From Streptomyces sp. ISL-96 (GTDB taxonomy: Bacteria > Actinomycetota > Actinomycetes > Streptomycetales > Streptomycetaceae), in NCBI RefSeq assembly GCF_018614035.1, contig NZ_JAGGPA010000011.1, forward strand, positions 310,001 through 374,000: a stretch of DNA of 64,000 nt. The letters are read 5' to 3'. Under the pieces are notes generated by a model that was not told the DNA's origin, ran no database searches, and saw only the letters and a program-made list of their open reading frames with translations. Each line of letters starts with the position of its first letter. The stretch's first letter is position 1. Position numbers and translations under genes: made by a program. This document shows, piece after piece, positions 17,754 through 26,316 of the stretch.

Positions 17754-19832
17754 TCAGCGGCGGACGCGGGCGATGAGCAGGGCGACGTCGTCGTGGTCGT
17801 CGGGATGGCGCAGCGCGGCCAGGAGGTGGTCGCAGGTGTATTCGAGGTCGCGGTGAGGGCCGCCGAGGAGAGTGGCGAGGGCGTCCAGGCGGGTGTCGAT
17901 GTCCTGGTCCCGGGTCTCCACCAGGCCGTCGGTGTAGAGGACCAGCTGGTCGCCGGGGTCCAGGTCGATGGCGGTGGTGCGGAAGGGGACGCCGCCGACG
18001 CCCAGGGGCGCGCCGGTGGGCAGGTCGAGCAGTTCGGGGGCGTGGCCGGCCCGCATGCGGACGGGCGGCAGGTGGCCAGCGGTGGAGATGCGGCATTGCG
18101 CGCTGTGGGGGTCGTACAGCGCGTAGGTGCAGGTGGCGAAGTAGGGGTCCAGTCCGGCGGTGATCCGGTCCAGGTTGCGGAGCACCTCGGTCGGTTCAAG
18201 GTCGAGGCCGGCGAGGGTCTGGGTGGCGGTACGCAGTCGTCCCATGGTGGTGGCGGCCTTGACGCCGCTGCCCATGACGTCACCAACGACGAGGGCGGTC
18301 TTGTGGTCGGGCAGCGGGAGGATGTCGTACCAGTCGCCGCCGACCTCGCTGGCTGCGCTGGCGGGCTGGTAGCGGGAGGCAACATCCAGGCCGAAGAGCC
18401 GCGGTGGTGGGTCGGGCAGAAGGCTGCGCTGGAGGGTCAGGGCGGTGTCGCGCTGCTGCTGGTACCAGCGGGCGTTGTCGATACAGACAGCCGCGCGAGC
18501 GGCCAGCTCGCCGGCCAGGGTGGCGTCGTCCTCGGTGAACGGCTGCGGGTTCCGGGCGCGTACGAGATCCAGGGCGCCGATGACCTCACCGCGAGCGATC
18601 AGCGGCACAGCCAGGTAGGAGTGCACGCCGGCCCGGGCCAGCAGCGCGGCGGCCCGCGGGTCGCGGGCGATCAGGGACAGATCGGCCTCGCCCACGTGCG
18701 GCACCATGACGGGCCGGCTGGTGTTGACCGCCCGGGTGACCAGCCGGTCGGCGTCGTAACGGGCGACCTCGCCCGGAGGGTCGGTCGCCGCGGCGGCCTC
18801 GGTGGGATAGGCGACAGCGACAGCCAGGGCTCGGAACAGCGCCGGTCCGTCGGCGGGAACGATGGTGCGCTGGCCCGTCAGAGCGGAGTCGAGCACGTCC
18901 ACGGCCGCCATGTCGGCCAACTCCGGCACGGCGACATCAGCCAGCTCACGGCAGGTCTCCTCCAGATCCAGCGTGGTACCGATGCACACGGAAGCGTCCG
19001 CGACCACGGCCAGCCGATGACGGGCCCGGTCCGCATCCAGAGCAGCGCGGTGCCGGTCGGTTACGTCCACCGACGAGGTGGCCACCCCCAGCACGTTGCC
19101 GGCAGAGCCTTCCAAACGGTAGTAGGACACCGACCAGGCATGTTCGGTGTCAGGGTCGGCCTGAGTGCTACCCACGGTGTACTGGTCCAGCAGCGGCACG
19201 CCGGTGGCGAGGACCTGCCGCATGGCAGATTCGACGCTCTTGGTGTCCAGGAACGGCAGCGCTTCTCGCACAGTTCGACCGAGGTGTTCTTCGGCGGGGA
19301 GGCCGTTGATCCGCTCCAGCGCCGGATTGACCATGACGTACCGCAGCTGGGGGTCCATGACGGCCAGCCCGATCGGTGACTGGTCGACCAGCCGCACCGA
19401 CAGCGCCAAGTCCCGCTCCACCCGCCGCAGCGTCGCCTGGTCAGTGGCCAAGCCGAGGGCGTACAGATCACCGCGGTCGTCCAGCAGCCGCATGTTGCGA
19501 AACTCCAGCAACCGCATGCCACCATCTTTGTGCCGCACGGGGAAGACACCCGCCCAGCTCCCTTCACCCTCCATCACCTGGGCAAACAGCCGCAGCACAA
19601 GATCGACATGCTCGTCCGCCACCAGCAGCTGCGCCGCGAACCGACCGAGCGCCTCCGGGGCGCTGTAGCCCAGCAACGCCTGGGCCTGCGGGCTCCAGAA
19701 CACGATCCGCCCGTCGGCGTCCAGAACGATCGCGGCCACACCCAGCACGTCGAGCAGCCCGCCCGGCGGCGACGGCCCCAGCTCCGCCCGCCCGGCATGG
19801 CCAAGATCAGCCTGGAACCCATTTGCATCCAT
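17754..19832 (-). CDS. PAS-PAS-GAF-PP2C (SpoIIE-type) serine phosphatase
   Basis: 692 residues from ATG 19832 (AAGGAG upstream); an upstream extension of the frame is not used. Domains: PAS about 25-145 (VAAIVLDADGRIVFWSPQAQ), PAS about 155-275 (SPIGLAVMDPQLRYVMVNPA), GAF about 290-460 (SYLAVPLIARGEVIGALDLV) and a C-terminal PP2C/SpoIIE phosphatase (VGGDWYDILPL, VVGDVMGSG, STAGHLPPV, YTDGLVE). Metal-binding Asp residues are present. Streptomyces has many such proteins, which dephosphorylate anti-sigma antagonists in response to signals. It ends just before the biosynthetic cluster; no partner kinase or antagonist gene is adjacent. Confidence 0.93.
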   Translation of the reverse strand: MDANGFQADLGHAGRAELGPSPPGGLLDVLGVAAIVLDADGRIVFWSPQAQALLGYSAPEALGRFAAQLLVADEHVDLVLRLFAQVMEGEGSWAGVFPVRHKDGGMRLLEFRNMRLLDDRGDLYALGLATDQATLRRVERDLALSVRLVDQSPIGLAVMDPQLRYVMVNPALERINGLPAEEHLGRTVREALPFLDTKSVESAMRQVLATGVPLLDQYTVGSTQADPDTEHAWSVSYYRLEGSAGNVLGVATSSVDVTDRHRAALDADRARHRLAVVADASVCIGTTLDLEETCRELADVAVPELADMAAVDVLDSALTGQRTIVPADGPALFRALAVAVAYPTEAAAATDPPGEVARYDADRLVTRAVNTSRPVMVPHVGEADLSLIARDPRAAALLARAGVHSYLAVPLIARGEVIGALDLVRARNPQPFTEDDATLAGELAARAAVCIDNARWYQQQRDTALTLQRSLLPDPPPRLFGLDVASRYQPASAASEVGGDWYDILPLPDHKTALVVGDVMGSGVKAATTMGRLRTATQTLAGLDLEPTEVLRNLDRITAGLDPYFATCTYALYDPHSAQCRISTAGHLPPVRMRAGHAPELLDLPTGAPLGVGGVPFRTTAIDLDPGDQLVLYTDGLVETRDQDIDTRLDALATLLGGPHRDLEYTCDHLLAALRHPDDHDDVALLIARVRR

Positions 19833-20167
19833 GGCCGGCTGCTCCTTCCGCCCCGTCGACACGGTAGGTGATCGCACTGCTGGCAGCGGGCGACGTGGTC
19901 TCTTCCATCGTCGCCCCGCAACACCGGCCCGGCAGCCCGTTGGCCCAGCCTGGCTTCTGCCGTCACACGCAAGGGACACCTGTGGCTCTGTTCGCGAGCT
20001 GCGTTTCCGGGAGGCACCCGGCCCGGACCGGAGTCGGTGTTCACGAGAACGGGTTCTGGATCATTTGGGGCGGCCACTCTGCGCGACGATTGATTTTGAT
20101 GACGGCTCCTGGGAGGTCGCCCGAAAACAGCCGTGGGCACTCCTGTCGTGGCTGACAGTTCTCGACT

Positions 20168-20445
20168 GTGAACGAGGTCTTGCTCCGCCTGGAGGAGTTG
20201 CTGTTCCTCTCGGCTCCAGAGGTTGGCGTGGTGTCGGTGAATGCTGTGGAGCTTGGTCGAGCCGGATGCACGGTTCCTATCTGCGGTTTCCTGCGGATTG
20301 CCGAGCACGGGGCGCCGTGTTGTCTGTGCCTGCACGTCCGTCGGTTCACCTGCGTGGATTCTTTGTGCGACCGGCGGACGTTCGCCGAACAGGTCCCGGG
20401 GCTGACGCGTCGGCACAGCCGGTGGACCGAATCGACGCGCTGCGC
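20168..20445 (+). pseudogene. ISL3-family transposase, N-terminal remnant
   Basis: The plus strand reads MNEVLLRLEELLFLS, then in a shifted frame MHGSYLRFPADC, then again in frame HVRRFTCVDSLCDRRTF and AEQVPGLTRRHS. This is the zinc-ribbon N-terminus of ISL3 transposases with at least two frameshifts. The rest of the transposase is missing; at about 20445 it abuts the decayed secreted-protein gene. No clear terminal repeats were found. Confidence 0.75.
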
Positions 20446-20661
20446 CACGAGCGGTACCGGTGGAGCCCAGTCGGTGCCGATGCGCGGCAGCTCGCGCTTC
20501 TCGGCGCCGGTCCCCTTGAACGCGAGGGAGCGCACCTCGGCCTTGCGCGGCTTCAGTCCGTCCTGCGCCGGGTCCGCGTCGGGATTGGCGATGGCGACGG
20601 TTACCGCCCCTGCACCACCGAGTACGACCGCGCCGACGGTCAGTCATGCTCGGCGTTTCAT
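20440..20661 (-). pseudogene. 5' fragment of a secreted-protein gene with in-frame TGA
   Basis: From ATG 20661 the minus strand reads MKRRA-stop-LTVGAVVLGG followed by a hydrophobic core and ANPDADPAQD, a normal signal peptide with a TGA at codon 6 (20644-20646), where Trp would fit. The mature part (EVRSLAFKGTGAEKRELPR) resembles N-termini of Streptomyces secreted amidases of the peptidoglycan-recognition type, but this is weak. Similarity ends near 20445 where the ISL3 remnant begins, so the gene was truncated by the element. Confidence 0.55.
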
Positions 20662-20803
20662 GCTCAGCGGTCTGTAGGCATGCGACTTGCGCGGGCTCAA
20701 ATCCCTTACACCTCATGAGAGTTCACTTGCGGCGAACCTCTCACAGAGGCGGCCCTGCGGTACAACGGCCACACCCACGTCGAGACCCTGACCTCTAATA
20801 CCG

Positions 20804-20995
20804 GTGACATTCACCGGCATTGACAAGCCGGATACGGCTGATCCGGAGAAGGAGGCCTACAACCCGTACCGCTTCAACGCCAAGCGGTGGGACTCGGCGT
20901 CCGGCACTTACGATATGGGTTTCCGCGAGTACGACCCAGGCCTGAACCGCTCACCACCCGGGACATGTACAACGGTGCCTTCGCCGACATGAACC
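20804..20995 (+). pseudogene. RHS-repeat core domain, C-terminal remnant
   Basis: Reads NPYRFNAKRWDSASGTYDMG and FREYDPGLNR, then after a one-base shift TTRDMYNGAFADMNLA. This is the conserved end of the RHS core that precedes a variable toxin domain in polymorphic toxins. Both the long repeat region and the toxin tip are missing; the sequence switches directly to an IS21 transposase remnant. Confidence 0.8.
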
Positions 20996-20997
20996 TA

Positions 20998-21137
20998 GCT
21001 CAACGCGATGATCGAGCGGTGGGACGAGGCCGATGACGCCCGGCGGATCCGGTCCCGGCCCCGCACAATCGGCGAGTACTTAACAGCCGAGCAGCCACTG
21101 CTGGACCCGCTGCCGGACGAGCCGTTCGAGACGGGCC
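20998..21137 (+). pseudogene. istA: IS21-family transposase IstA fragment
   Basis: Reads LNAMIERWDEADDARRIR then TIGEYLTAEQPLLDPLPDEP and FETGRL, matching the region just before the C-terminal beta-barrel of IstA. It lacks the DDE core and the end. One Leu is encoded by TTA. It is fused without a gap to an IstB fragment, so the intervening 3' half of istA and 5' half of istB were deleted. Confidence 0.7.
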
Positions 21138-21200
21138 GGCTACAGGGTCAAGTACGTCCTGGCGACGAAGCTGGTCAACGAGCTCATCGAGACCGGCACC
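21138..21200 (+). pseudogene. istB: IS21-family helper ATPase IstB fragment
   Basis: Reads GYRVKYVLATKLVNELIET in frame, the segment after the Walker A motif of IstB. Only about 20 codons remain before the match is lost. It directly follows the istA fragment. Confidence 0.65.
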
Positions 21201-21235
21201 AATCCCCCGGCCAACTGCGCAGCAGGTTCACAACT

Positions 21236-21763
21236 CTACGAGCCACCAAGCTCTCCTGCGGTGTGCGGCTCCCGCCCATCCGGGTGCCGTTGGCAGGATG
21301 TCCAGGGGGTGAGCGCCGAGGCCGAGATGACCTCTCGGCCTGTGGGGTATCCCAGGTCGATCCGCGCGGCCTGGTCGAAGGAAAAGTCGACCTCGACAAG
21401 CCGCACGGCAGCAGCCGGTGCCGCAGGCAGCTCGGACACCAGAAGCGGCTGCGTTGGCACGCCGTATCCCGTGTAGCGATCGTCGTGCTCCTCGTCCCAG
21501 GTGAACAGATACGGCGCCCATGCCACCTCGACGATGCAGTGCTGAGGACAGTCATCCTCCACGCACCCCGCATCGAACCACTCCGGGTGCCGCGTCCTGG
21601 CCCAGGCCGTCGCCTCGTCCAGGGTCTGTTCATGGGCGTTTGCCGCCGAGGGCACCGGGCCGAACGCGGAGTAGAACAACCCGACTCGGCCGAACGGATC
21701 TACCGCCCACCAGTGGAACTGGAGTCCCCAACGGGGATGCGCAAAGGTGCTCGATACCGCCAT
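21236..21763 (-). CDS. Hypothetical protein
   Basis: 175 residues with a protein-like composition: aromatic-rich N-terminus (HPRWGLQFHWWAVDPFGRVG), two Cys pairs around CVEDDCPQHC, and an acidic middle (FTWDEEHDDRYTGYG). I do not recognise the family. The last 25 residues look less conserved and may come from a frameshift near the IS21 remnant. It lies antisense and next to an RHS remnant, where immunity genes are often found, but orientation and distance give little support for that role. Confidence 0.6.
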   Translation of the reverse strand: MAVSSTFAHPRWGLQFHWWAVDPFGRVGLFYSAFGPVPSAANAHEQTLDEATAWARTRHPEWFDAGCVEDDCPQHCIVEVAWAPYLFTWDEEHDDRYTGYGVPTQPLLVSELPAAPAAAVRLVEVDFSFDQAARIDLGYPTGREVISASALTPWTSCQRHPDGREPHTAGELGGS

Positions 21764-22161
21764 GGGACAAACATATTGGAGGCGTCATGACTCCTTCTGT
21801 GCCACCGAGCCTGACCTACGGCGAAGCCTGGCGTTCATTCCGTTCCGATCCGGTCGTACCCAGTTGTCCAGCTGGGCACCGCAGACCCCGGTCTCGAACG
21901 ATGACCGCCTGGCCGACTCGGGTGCTGCTATTTCTCAGCAACATCTGAGCCCGGCACAACAACGACTGATCCTCAAACCCACCGACAAGTGTTCTCGGGT
22001 TACACCTACGCAGCCACCATGACCGATCTGATGGCCCGCCGCCTCATCGGCGAGGAAACTCAAACGACTGGGTGCTCGCCATGCCCCAGGCCATGGCCGC
22101 TATGCCCCACCGCTTACGCGTCATGAGGCCGGCACGGCTCACCAGGCGCGGAGACAGGCGC
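21764..22161. other. Gene-free stretch with coding remnants
   Basis: No intact gene. Plus-strand fragments such as YGEAWRSFRSDP (from 21787) and MTDLMARRLIGEE (about 22018) look like pieces of old proteins in different frames, but I cannot assign them. Confidence 0.4.
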
Positions 22162-22725
22162 TTACCTTGCGACAAAGACGTGCCGTAGCAGCAGGTACCA
22201 GCTGGCGTGCAGGCATACGGTGAGCGGTAGCCAGCGAATGGGGATCCGGCGCTGGTGGAGGACTTGGAGGCCGTCGGGTGCAGGGTCGGCGGGTGTCAGG
22301 TAGGGCTGTACCGCCCTGCGGATCCGCTTGGCGGTCCGGTATCCGGACCACCGGCCGCCGTTGGAGCGTGGCACTACGCGGCCGGCTACTGCACTGCCAT
22401 CTTTCAGTTCGACGCGCAGACCGTCGTGCGTGGTCAGCCGCCGAATCAGCGCAAAGGGCACGACGGTCACTGTCAGATGGTTCTTGAGAAGCAGCGCTTC
22501 GGGCTCCAGACGGGCCTGGGTGCCAGCAAGTACGACGAATACTCCGGTGATCACGGTCGCTATCCCCCCGTTCACGAGCGATCGCTCGAGCAGCGGGATG
22601 GTTTCTAGCTTGCCCTGCTGCGCTGTGAACCAGAGCGAGGCCACGTTGATCCCGGCGATGAACAGACACCCGAGCCAAAACTCGTCGCTCCTGAACTTCC
22701 GCTGCGAGACGGGAGTTCCACGCAC
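22162..22725 (-). CDS. Predicted membrane protein
   Basis: 187 residues from GTG 22725 (GGGAGG upstream). Two N-terminal membrane helices (FWLGCLFIAGINVASLWF and ATVITGVFVVLAG) precede a soluble part whose pattern (ALLLKNHLTVTVVPFALIRR) resembles the bacterial PH-like domains attached to membrane hairpins in Streptomyces. A weaker hydrophobic segment lies at the C-terminus. Function unknown. Confidence 0.65.
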   Translation of the reverse strand: MRGTPVSQRKFRSDEFWLGCLFIAGINVASLWFTAQQGKLETIPLLERSLVNGGIATVITGVFVVLAGTQARLEPEALLLKNHLTVTVVPFALIRRLTTHDGLRVELKDGSAVAGRVVPRSNGGRWSGYRTAKRIRRAVQPYLTPADPAPDGLQVLHQRRIPIRWLPLTVCLHASWYLLLRHVFVAR

Positions 22726-22878
22726 CTTGAGGCCTCCCGTGCCCGTATGTCATCGACAAGTCACTGCTCTTCCTTACCGAAGAGATCGCCCTCGCACCAG
22801 AGGGGGAGAGCGGTGGATTCGGTTTCGTGCGTGCGCATGATGCGGCGGTGGGGTGGCGTTACGGGCGCAGGCGTGCGG

Positions 22879-23595
22879 TTACTTCTTGCGCGCCACATAG
22901 ACGGTGTTGGTTGCGATGCCACCCTGAAGCGGGTTGTCGAAGTCGACGACGAGGGCTTCGGCCGCCTCGAAGACGTCGGCGAGTGCGGCGGTGAACTGTT
23001 GGTCCGGTGGGTCGTTGGACCACAGGGCGAAGACACCGTCGGAGTGGAGGTGCTCGGTGAGGGCGCGAAGCCCTTGCGGACGGTAGAGAGCGGCGTGGCG
23101 GGGGTTGAGTACATGGCGCGGGGAATGGTCGATGTCCAGCAGGATCGCGTGGAAGCGGCGTCCCGGTGACCGCGGGTCCAGTCCGGCCGCGCTGCCGGCC
23201 GCCTCGAAGAAGTCGGCCCGCACCATGCGGCAGCGGGGATCGCCGGTCAGGCGTGCGCCGAGGGGTACCAGATGGCGCTCGTGCCAGTCGATGACCTCGC
23301 CGAGCGCTTCCACCACGATCAGGGAGCGCACCCGGGGGTCTTCCAGAGCAGCCCCGGCGGTGTACCCGAGGCCGAGCCCGCCCACCGCGACATCGAGCTC
23401 GGCACCGGACAGCGGAGCCAGCCCCAGGTCTGAAAGAGCGACCTCTCCGGCGGTGAAGAGGCTGGACATCAGGAACTCGTCCCCGAGCTTCACCTCGTAC
23501 ACATCGTCGTCCGACCCCGGATACCTGCGGCGCCGCAAGCTGATGTCTCCCAGCGGTGTCGGTCGCCAGTCGATTTCCTTGAAGCGCGCGCTCAT
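22879..23595 (-). CDS. Spermidine-synthase-like methyltransferase-fold protein
   Basis: 238 residues, ATG 23595 with GAGGAGC upstream. It has the SAM/decarboxylated-SAM Rossmann fold: VAVGGLGLGYTAGAAL (motif I), VVEALGEVIDWH (acidic motif II) and ILLDIDHSPRHVL. The tetramine-binding signature of true aminopropyltransferases is not evident, so this is one of the actinobacterial homologues of unknown substrate. RNase J lies 66 bp upstream on the same strand; co-transcription is possible. Confidence 0.75.
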   Translation of the reverse strand: MSARFKEIDWRPTPLGDISLRRRRYPGSDDDVYEVKLGDEFLMSSLFTAGEVALSDLGLAPLSGAELDVAVGGLGLGYTAGAALEDPRVRSLIVVEALGEVIDWHERHLVPLGARLTGDPRCRMVRADFFEAAGSAAGLDPRSPGRRFHAILLDIDHSPRHVLNPRHAALYRPQGLRALTEHLHSDGVFALWSNDPPDQQFTAALADVFEAAEALVVDFDNPLQGGIATNTVYVARKK

Positions 23596-23661
23596 CGGTG
23601 CTCCTCGTCTCTGTCCCGGCCGCCGGTCGGCAACTCTCGGGGGGCTCGGCCCGGCTCTGCC

Positions 23662-25347
23662 TCAGGCGTCGATGATGACGGGGATGATGAGCGGCTTGCG
23701 GCGGTACGTCCTGAACGCCCAGGCGGCCACGGCACGTGCGATCAGCTGCTCCAGCTGATGCGCGTCTCCGACGCCTTCCTCGGCCGCGGTGGCCAGTGTC
23801 TTCTCGATCACCGGGACGACCAGTTCGAAGGTCTTCTCGTCGTGGACGAACCCGCGGGCCAGGAAGTCCGGGGCCTCCGCCAGGGCGCCCGTGTCGGCGT
23901 CGACGATCGCGACGACGGTGAGCACGCCTTCCGCCGCGAGAGTGAGGCGGTCCTTGAGGGACGCCTCGGTGGCGCCGCCGACCTCCATGCCGTCCACGTA
24001 GACGTATCCCGCGGGCACCTTGCCGGTGATCTTCGCACGGCCGTCGACGAGGTCGACGACGACACCGTCCTCCGCGATGACGACGCACTCCGGTTCGACT
24101 CCGGTACGGATGGCCAAGTCGGCGTTGGCGCGCAGGTGCTTCCACTCGCCGTGCACCGGCATGACGTTGCGCGGCTTGACGATGTTGTAGCAGTAGACGA
24201 GCTCCCCGGCGCTGGCGTGGCCCGAGACGTGCACCTTGGCATTGCCCTTGTGGACCACGTTCGCGCCCCACCGGGTCAGTCCGTTGATCACCCGGTAGAT
24301 GGCGCTCTCGTTGCCGGGGATGAGCGAGCTGGCCAGCAGGACGGTGTCGCCCTTGCCGATACGGATCTGGTGGTCGCGGTTGGCCATACGAGACAGGGCC
24401 GCCATCGGTTCGCCCTGGGAGCCAGTGCAGACCAGCGTGATCTGGTGGTCGGGGAGCTTCTCCAGCTCCTTAATGCCGACGACCAGACCGGACGGCACCC
24501 TCAGGTAGCCCAGCTCGCGAGCGATGCCCATGTTGCGGACCATCGAGCGGCCCACGAAGGCGACCTTGCGGCCGTGCTGGTGCGCGGCGTCCAGGACCTG
24601 CTGGATGCGGTGCACATGGCTGGCGAAGCTGGAGACGATGACCCGCTTCGGGGAGGTGCGCATGACCTGCTCAATCGCGGGGTTCAGCTCGCGCTCGGAG
24701 GTGGTGAAGCCGGGGACCTCGGCGTTGGTCGAGTCGACGAGGAAGAGGTCGACACCCTCCTCGCCGAGCCGGGCGAAGGCCCTCAGGTCGGTGATGCGGT
24801 CGTCCAGGGGGAACTGGTCCATCTTGAAGTCGCCGGTGTGCAGTACCAGGCCGGCGCCGGTACGGATCGCGACCGCGAGACTGTCGGGAATGGAGTGGTT
24901 GACCGCCACGAACTCGCACTCGAAGGGGCCAAAGCTTCGCCGGTCGCCCTCCCGTACGCGCACCGTACGCGGCTTGATGTTGTGCTCTTTGAGCTTGGCC
25001 TCCAGGAAGGCCAGCGTCAGCTTCGAGCCGACGACGGGAATGTCCCTGCGCTCGCGCAGCAGATACGGCACACCGCCGATGTGGTCCTCGTGCCCATGGG
25101 TGAGCACCACGGCCACGACGTCGTCCAGGCGGTCCCGGATCGAGGTGAAGTCCGGCAGGATCACATCTACGCCCGGCTGGGTCTCCTCGGGGAAGAGGAC
25201 GCCGCAGTCGACGATCAGAAGCTTGCCGGCGTACTCGAAAACGGTCATATTGCGGCCGATCTCGCCCAGGCCGCCCAGAGCGACGACCCTCAGCCCCCCT
25301 TCGGGCAGCGGCGGGGCGGGCTTCAATTCTGGATGCGGATGACTCAT
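23662..25347 (-). CDS. rnj: Ribonuclease J
   Basis: 561 residues, full length. The metallo-beta-lactamase core has LTHGHEDHIGGVPYLL, then VNHSIPDSLAV and VLHTGDFKMD; the beta-CASP part has TNAEVPGFTTSE, VIVSSFASHVHRIQQ and FVGRSMVRN. A C-terminal domain follows VHGEWKHLRAN. RNase J is a 5'-3' exo- and endonuclease for mRNA and rRNA. In Streptomyces the usual rnj lies beside dapA; here the neighbours are different, so this may be an additional copy. The start has little Shine-Dalgarno sequence. Confidence 0.93.
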   Translation of the reverse strand: MSHPHPELKPAPPLPEGGLRVVALGGLGEIGRNMTVFEYAGKLLIVDCGVLFPEETQPGVDVILPDFTSIRDRLDDVVAVVLTHGHEDHIGGVPYLLRERRDIPVVGSKLTLAFLEAKLKEHNIKPRTVRVREGDRRSFGPFECEFVAVNHSIPDSLAVAIRTGAGLVLHTGDFKMDQFPLDDRITDLRAFARLGEEGVDLFLVDSTNAEVPGFTTSERELNPAIEQVMRTSPKRVIVSSFASHVHRIQQVLDAAHQHGRKVAFVGRSMVRNMGIARELGYLRVPSGLVVGIKELEKLPDHQITLVCTGSQGEPMAALSRMANRDHQIRIGKGDTVLLASSLIPGNESAIYRVINGLTRWGANVVHKGNAKVHVSGHASAGELVYCYNIVKPRNVMPVHGEWKHLRANADLAIRTGVEPECVVIAEDGVVVDLVDGRAKITGKVPAGYVYVDGMEVGGATEASLKDRLTLAAEGVLTVVAIVDADTGALAEAPDFLARGFVHDEKTFELVVPVIEKTLATAAEEGVGDAHQLEQLIARAVAAWAFRTYRRKPLIIPVIIDA

Positions 25348-25789
25348 GCCCTGACGTTATCGGAGAGTCCTCCCAGTGATCCATTGCATGTATCACCAAT
25401 CGGTTTGACGCTGCGTGGCACAGACGCCCACGGAGCCGCCGGCGTTGTCGGAGGCGATGGCGAGAGAGCTGCCGCCTTCGGGGCGGCCTGGAAATCAACC
25501 ACAGGGTGCCGCTCGCCCAATCGTGGGATTCCAAGTAGGCGGAGTTGCATCGGCCGCATCATTCCGCCTGCCGAGGTGACGGGCTCTGACCTGGTCGAGC
25601 GCCGCGGGCGGGTCCCCCATTCAGGTGACGGAAAGGGCTTTGTCCTCGGCCGACATCGATTCGACGCCACAAGGTTGCGTCTCATGCAACTGCGGGAGCG
25701 GCCGTGGATGGAGTCAATGCGCCGGGTGCGATGCGCCTGGTGGTGCCGGGGACTATCCGAGCGCTGGATCCACGCCGACGAGGAAGCAG
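25348..25789. other. Gene-free stretch upstream of RNase J
   Basis: 442 bp without a recognisable gene on either strand. It should contain the RNase J promoter. No repeat or strong hairpin stands out. Confidence 0.5.
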
Positions 25790-25918
25790 ATGGGTTTCCG
25801 GTGGAACCTGCGCCGGCTGATGATCACGAGAAACATGTTCCAGACCACCGATCTGGTGCCGAAGCTGGCCGAGTACGGCATGCACCTGTCGCGGGAGCAG
25901 GTGCGGGCTCAGTCCTGA
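25790..25918 (+). pseudogene. Truncated XRE-type regulator
   Basis: ATG 25790 opens MGFRWNLRRLM then QTTDLVPKLAEYGMHLSREQ, the N-terminal helix-turn-helix of a common small actinobacterial XRE regulator. Coding continues only to codon 42 and ends after an unrelated RAQS tail, so recognition helix and C-terminus are lost. Confidence 0.65.
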
Positions 25919-25955
25919 CCCGCCACCACCAAGTAGACGACGCGGCCGGCCGATG

Positions 25956-26008
25956 CCGGGCAAGCCAGGGCAGTTTGGGCAAGCCGCCCCGCGGGAGAGC
26001 TTGCCCGG
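25956..26008. repeat. Inverted repeat, 10-bp arms
   Basis: CCGGGCAAGC (25956-25965) and GCTTGCCCGG (25999-26008) are exact inverted copies 33 bp apart. Function unknown; it lies next to a stronger palindrome at 26071. Confidence 0.5.
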
Positions 26009-26070
26009 CCACCGGTTGCGACAGCGGGCGGGAAAGCCCAGTCCTGTCGCAGTGAAAGCAGCGTGCTCTC

Positions 26071-26111
26071 CCCGGCTCCTGCGGGTGCCGTCGGCACCCG
26101 CAGGAGCCGGG
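26071..26111. terminator. 19-bp perfect palindrome, terminator-like
   Basis: The arm at 26071-26089 (starting CCCGGCTCCTGC) is an exact reverse complement of 26093-26111 with a 3-nt loop (GTC). The stem is unusually long and perfect. It lies about 200 bp downstream of the stop of the broken beta-propeller gene and after the XRE remnant, so it could terminate either, or be a relic of a mobile element. Confidence 0.6.
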
Positions 26112-26316
26112 TGAGACGCTGTCATGCCAAAGACCACCACCGCGCCGCTCGCCTCGCTCCCCGGCCTACCCCTGCGCGTGCCCCTCGCCCAGTGGACCGA
26201 GGCGGGACTGGAGCAAGTCTCGTCTGGTCGCCGAGCTGGTCGAATGGTCTCTCGAACTGGCCGGTCCGGCGATATCCGCATCGGCCAGTGGCGCAAGGCG
26301 TCACCTCGTTGGCATA
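26112..26316. other. Short unassigned stretch
   Basis: A plus-strand frame from ATG 26124 is open but has no family resemblance. No other signal seen. Confidence 0.35.
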
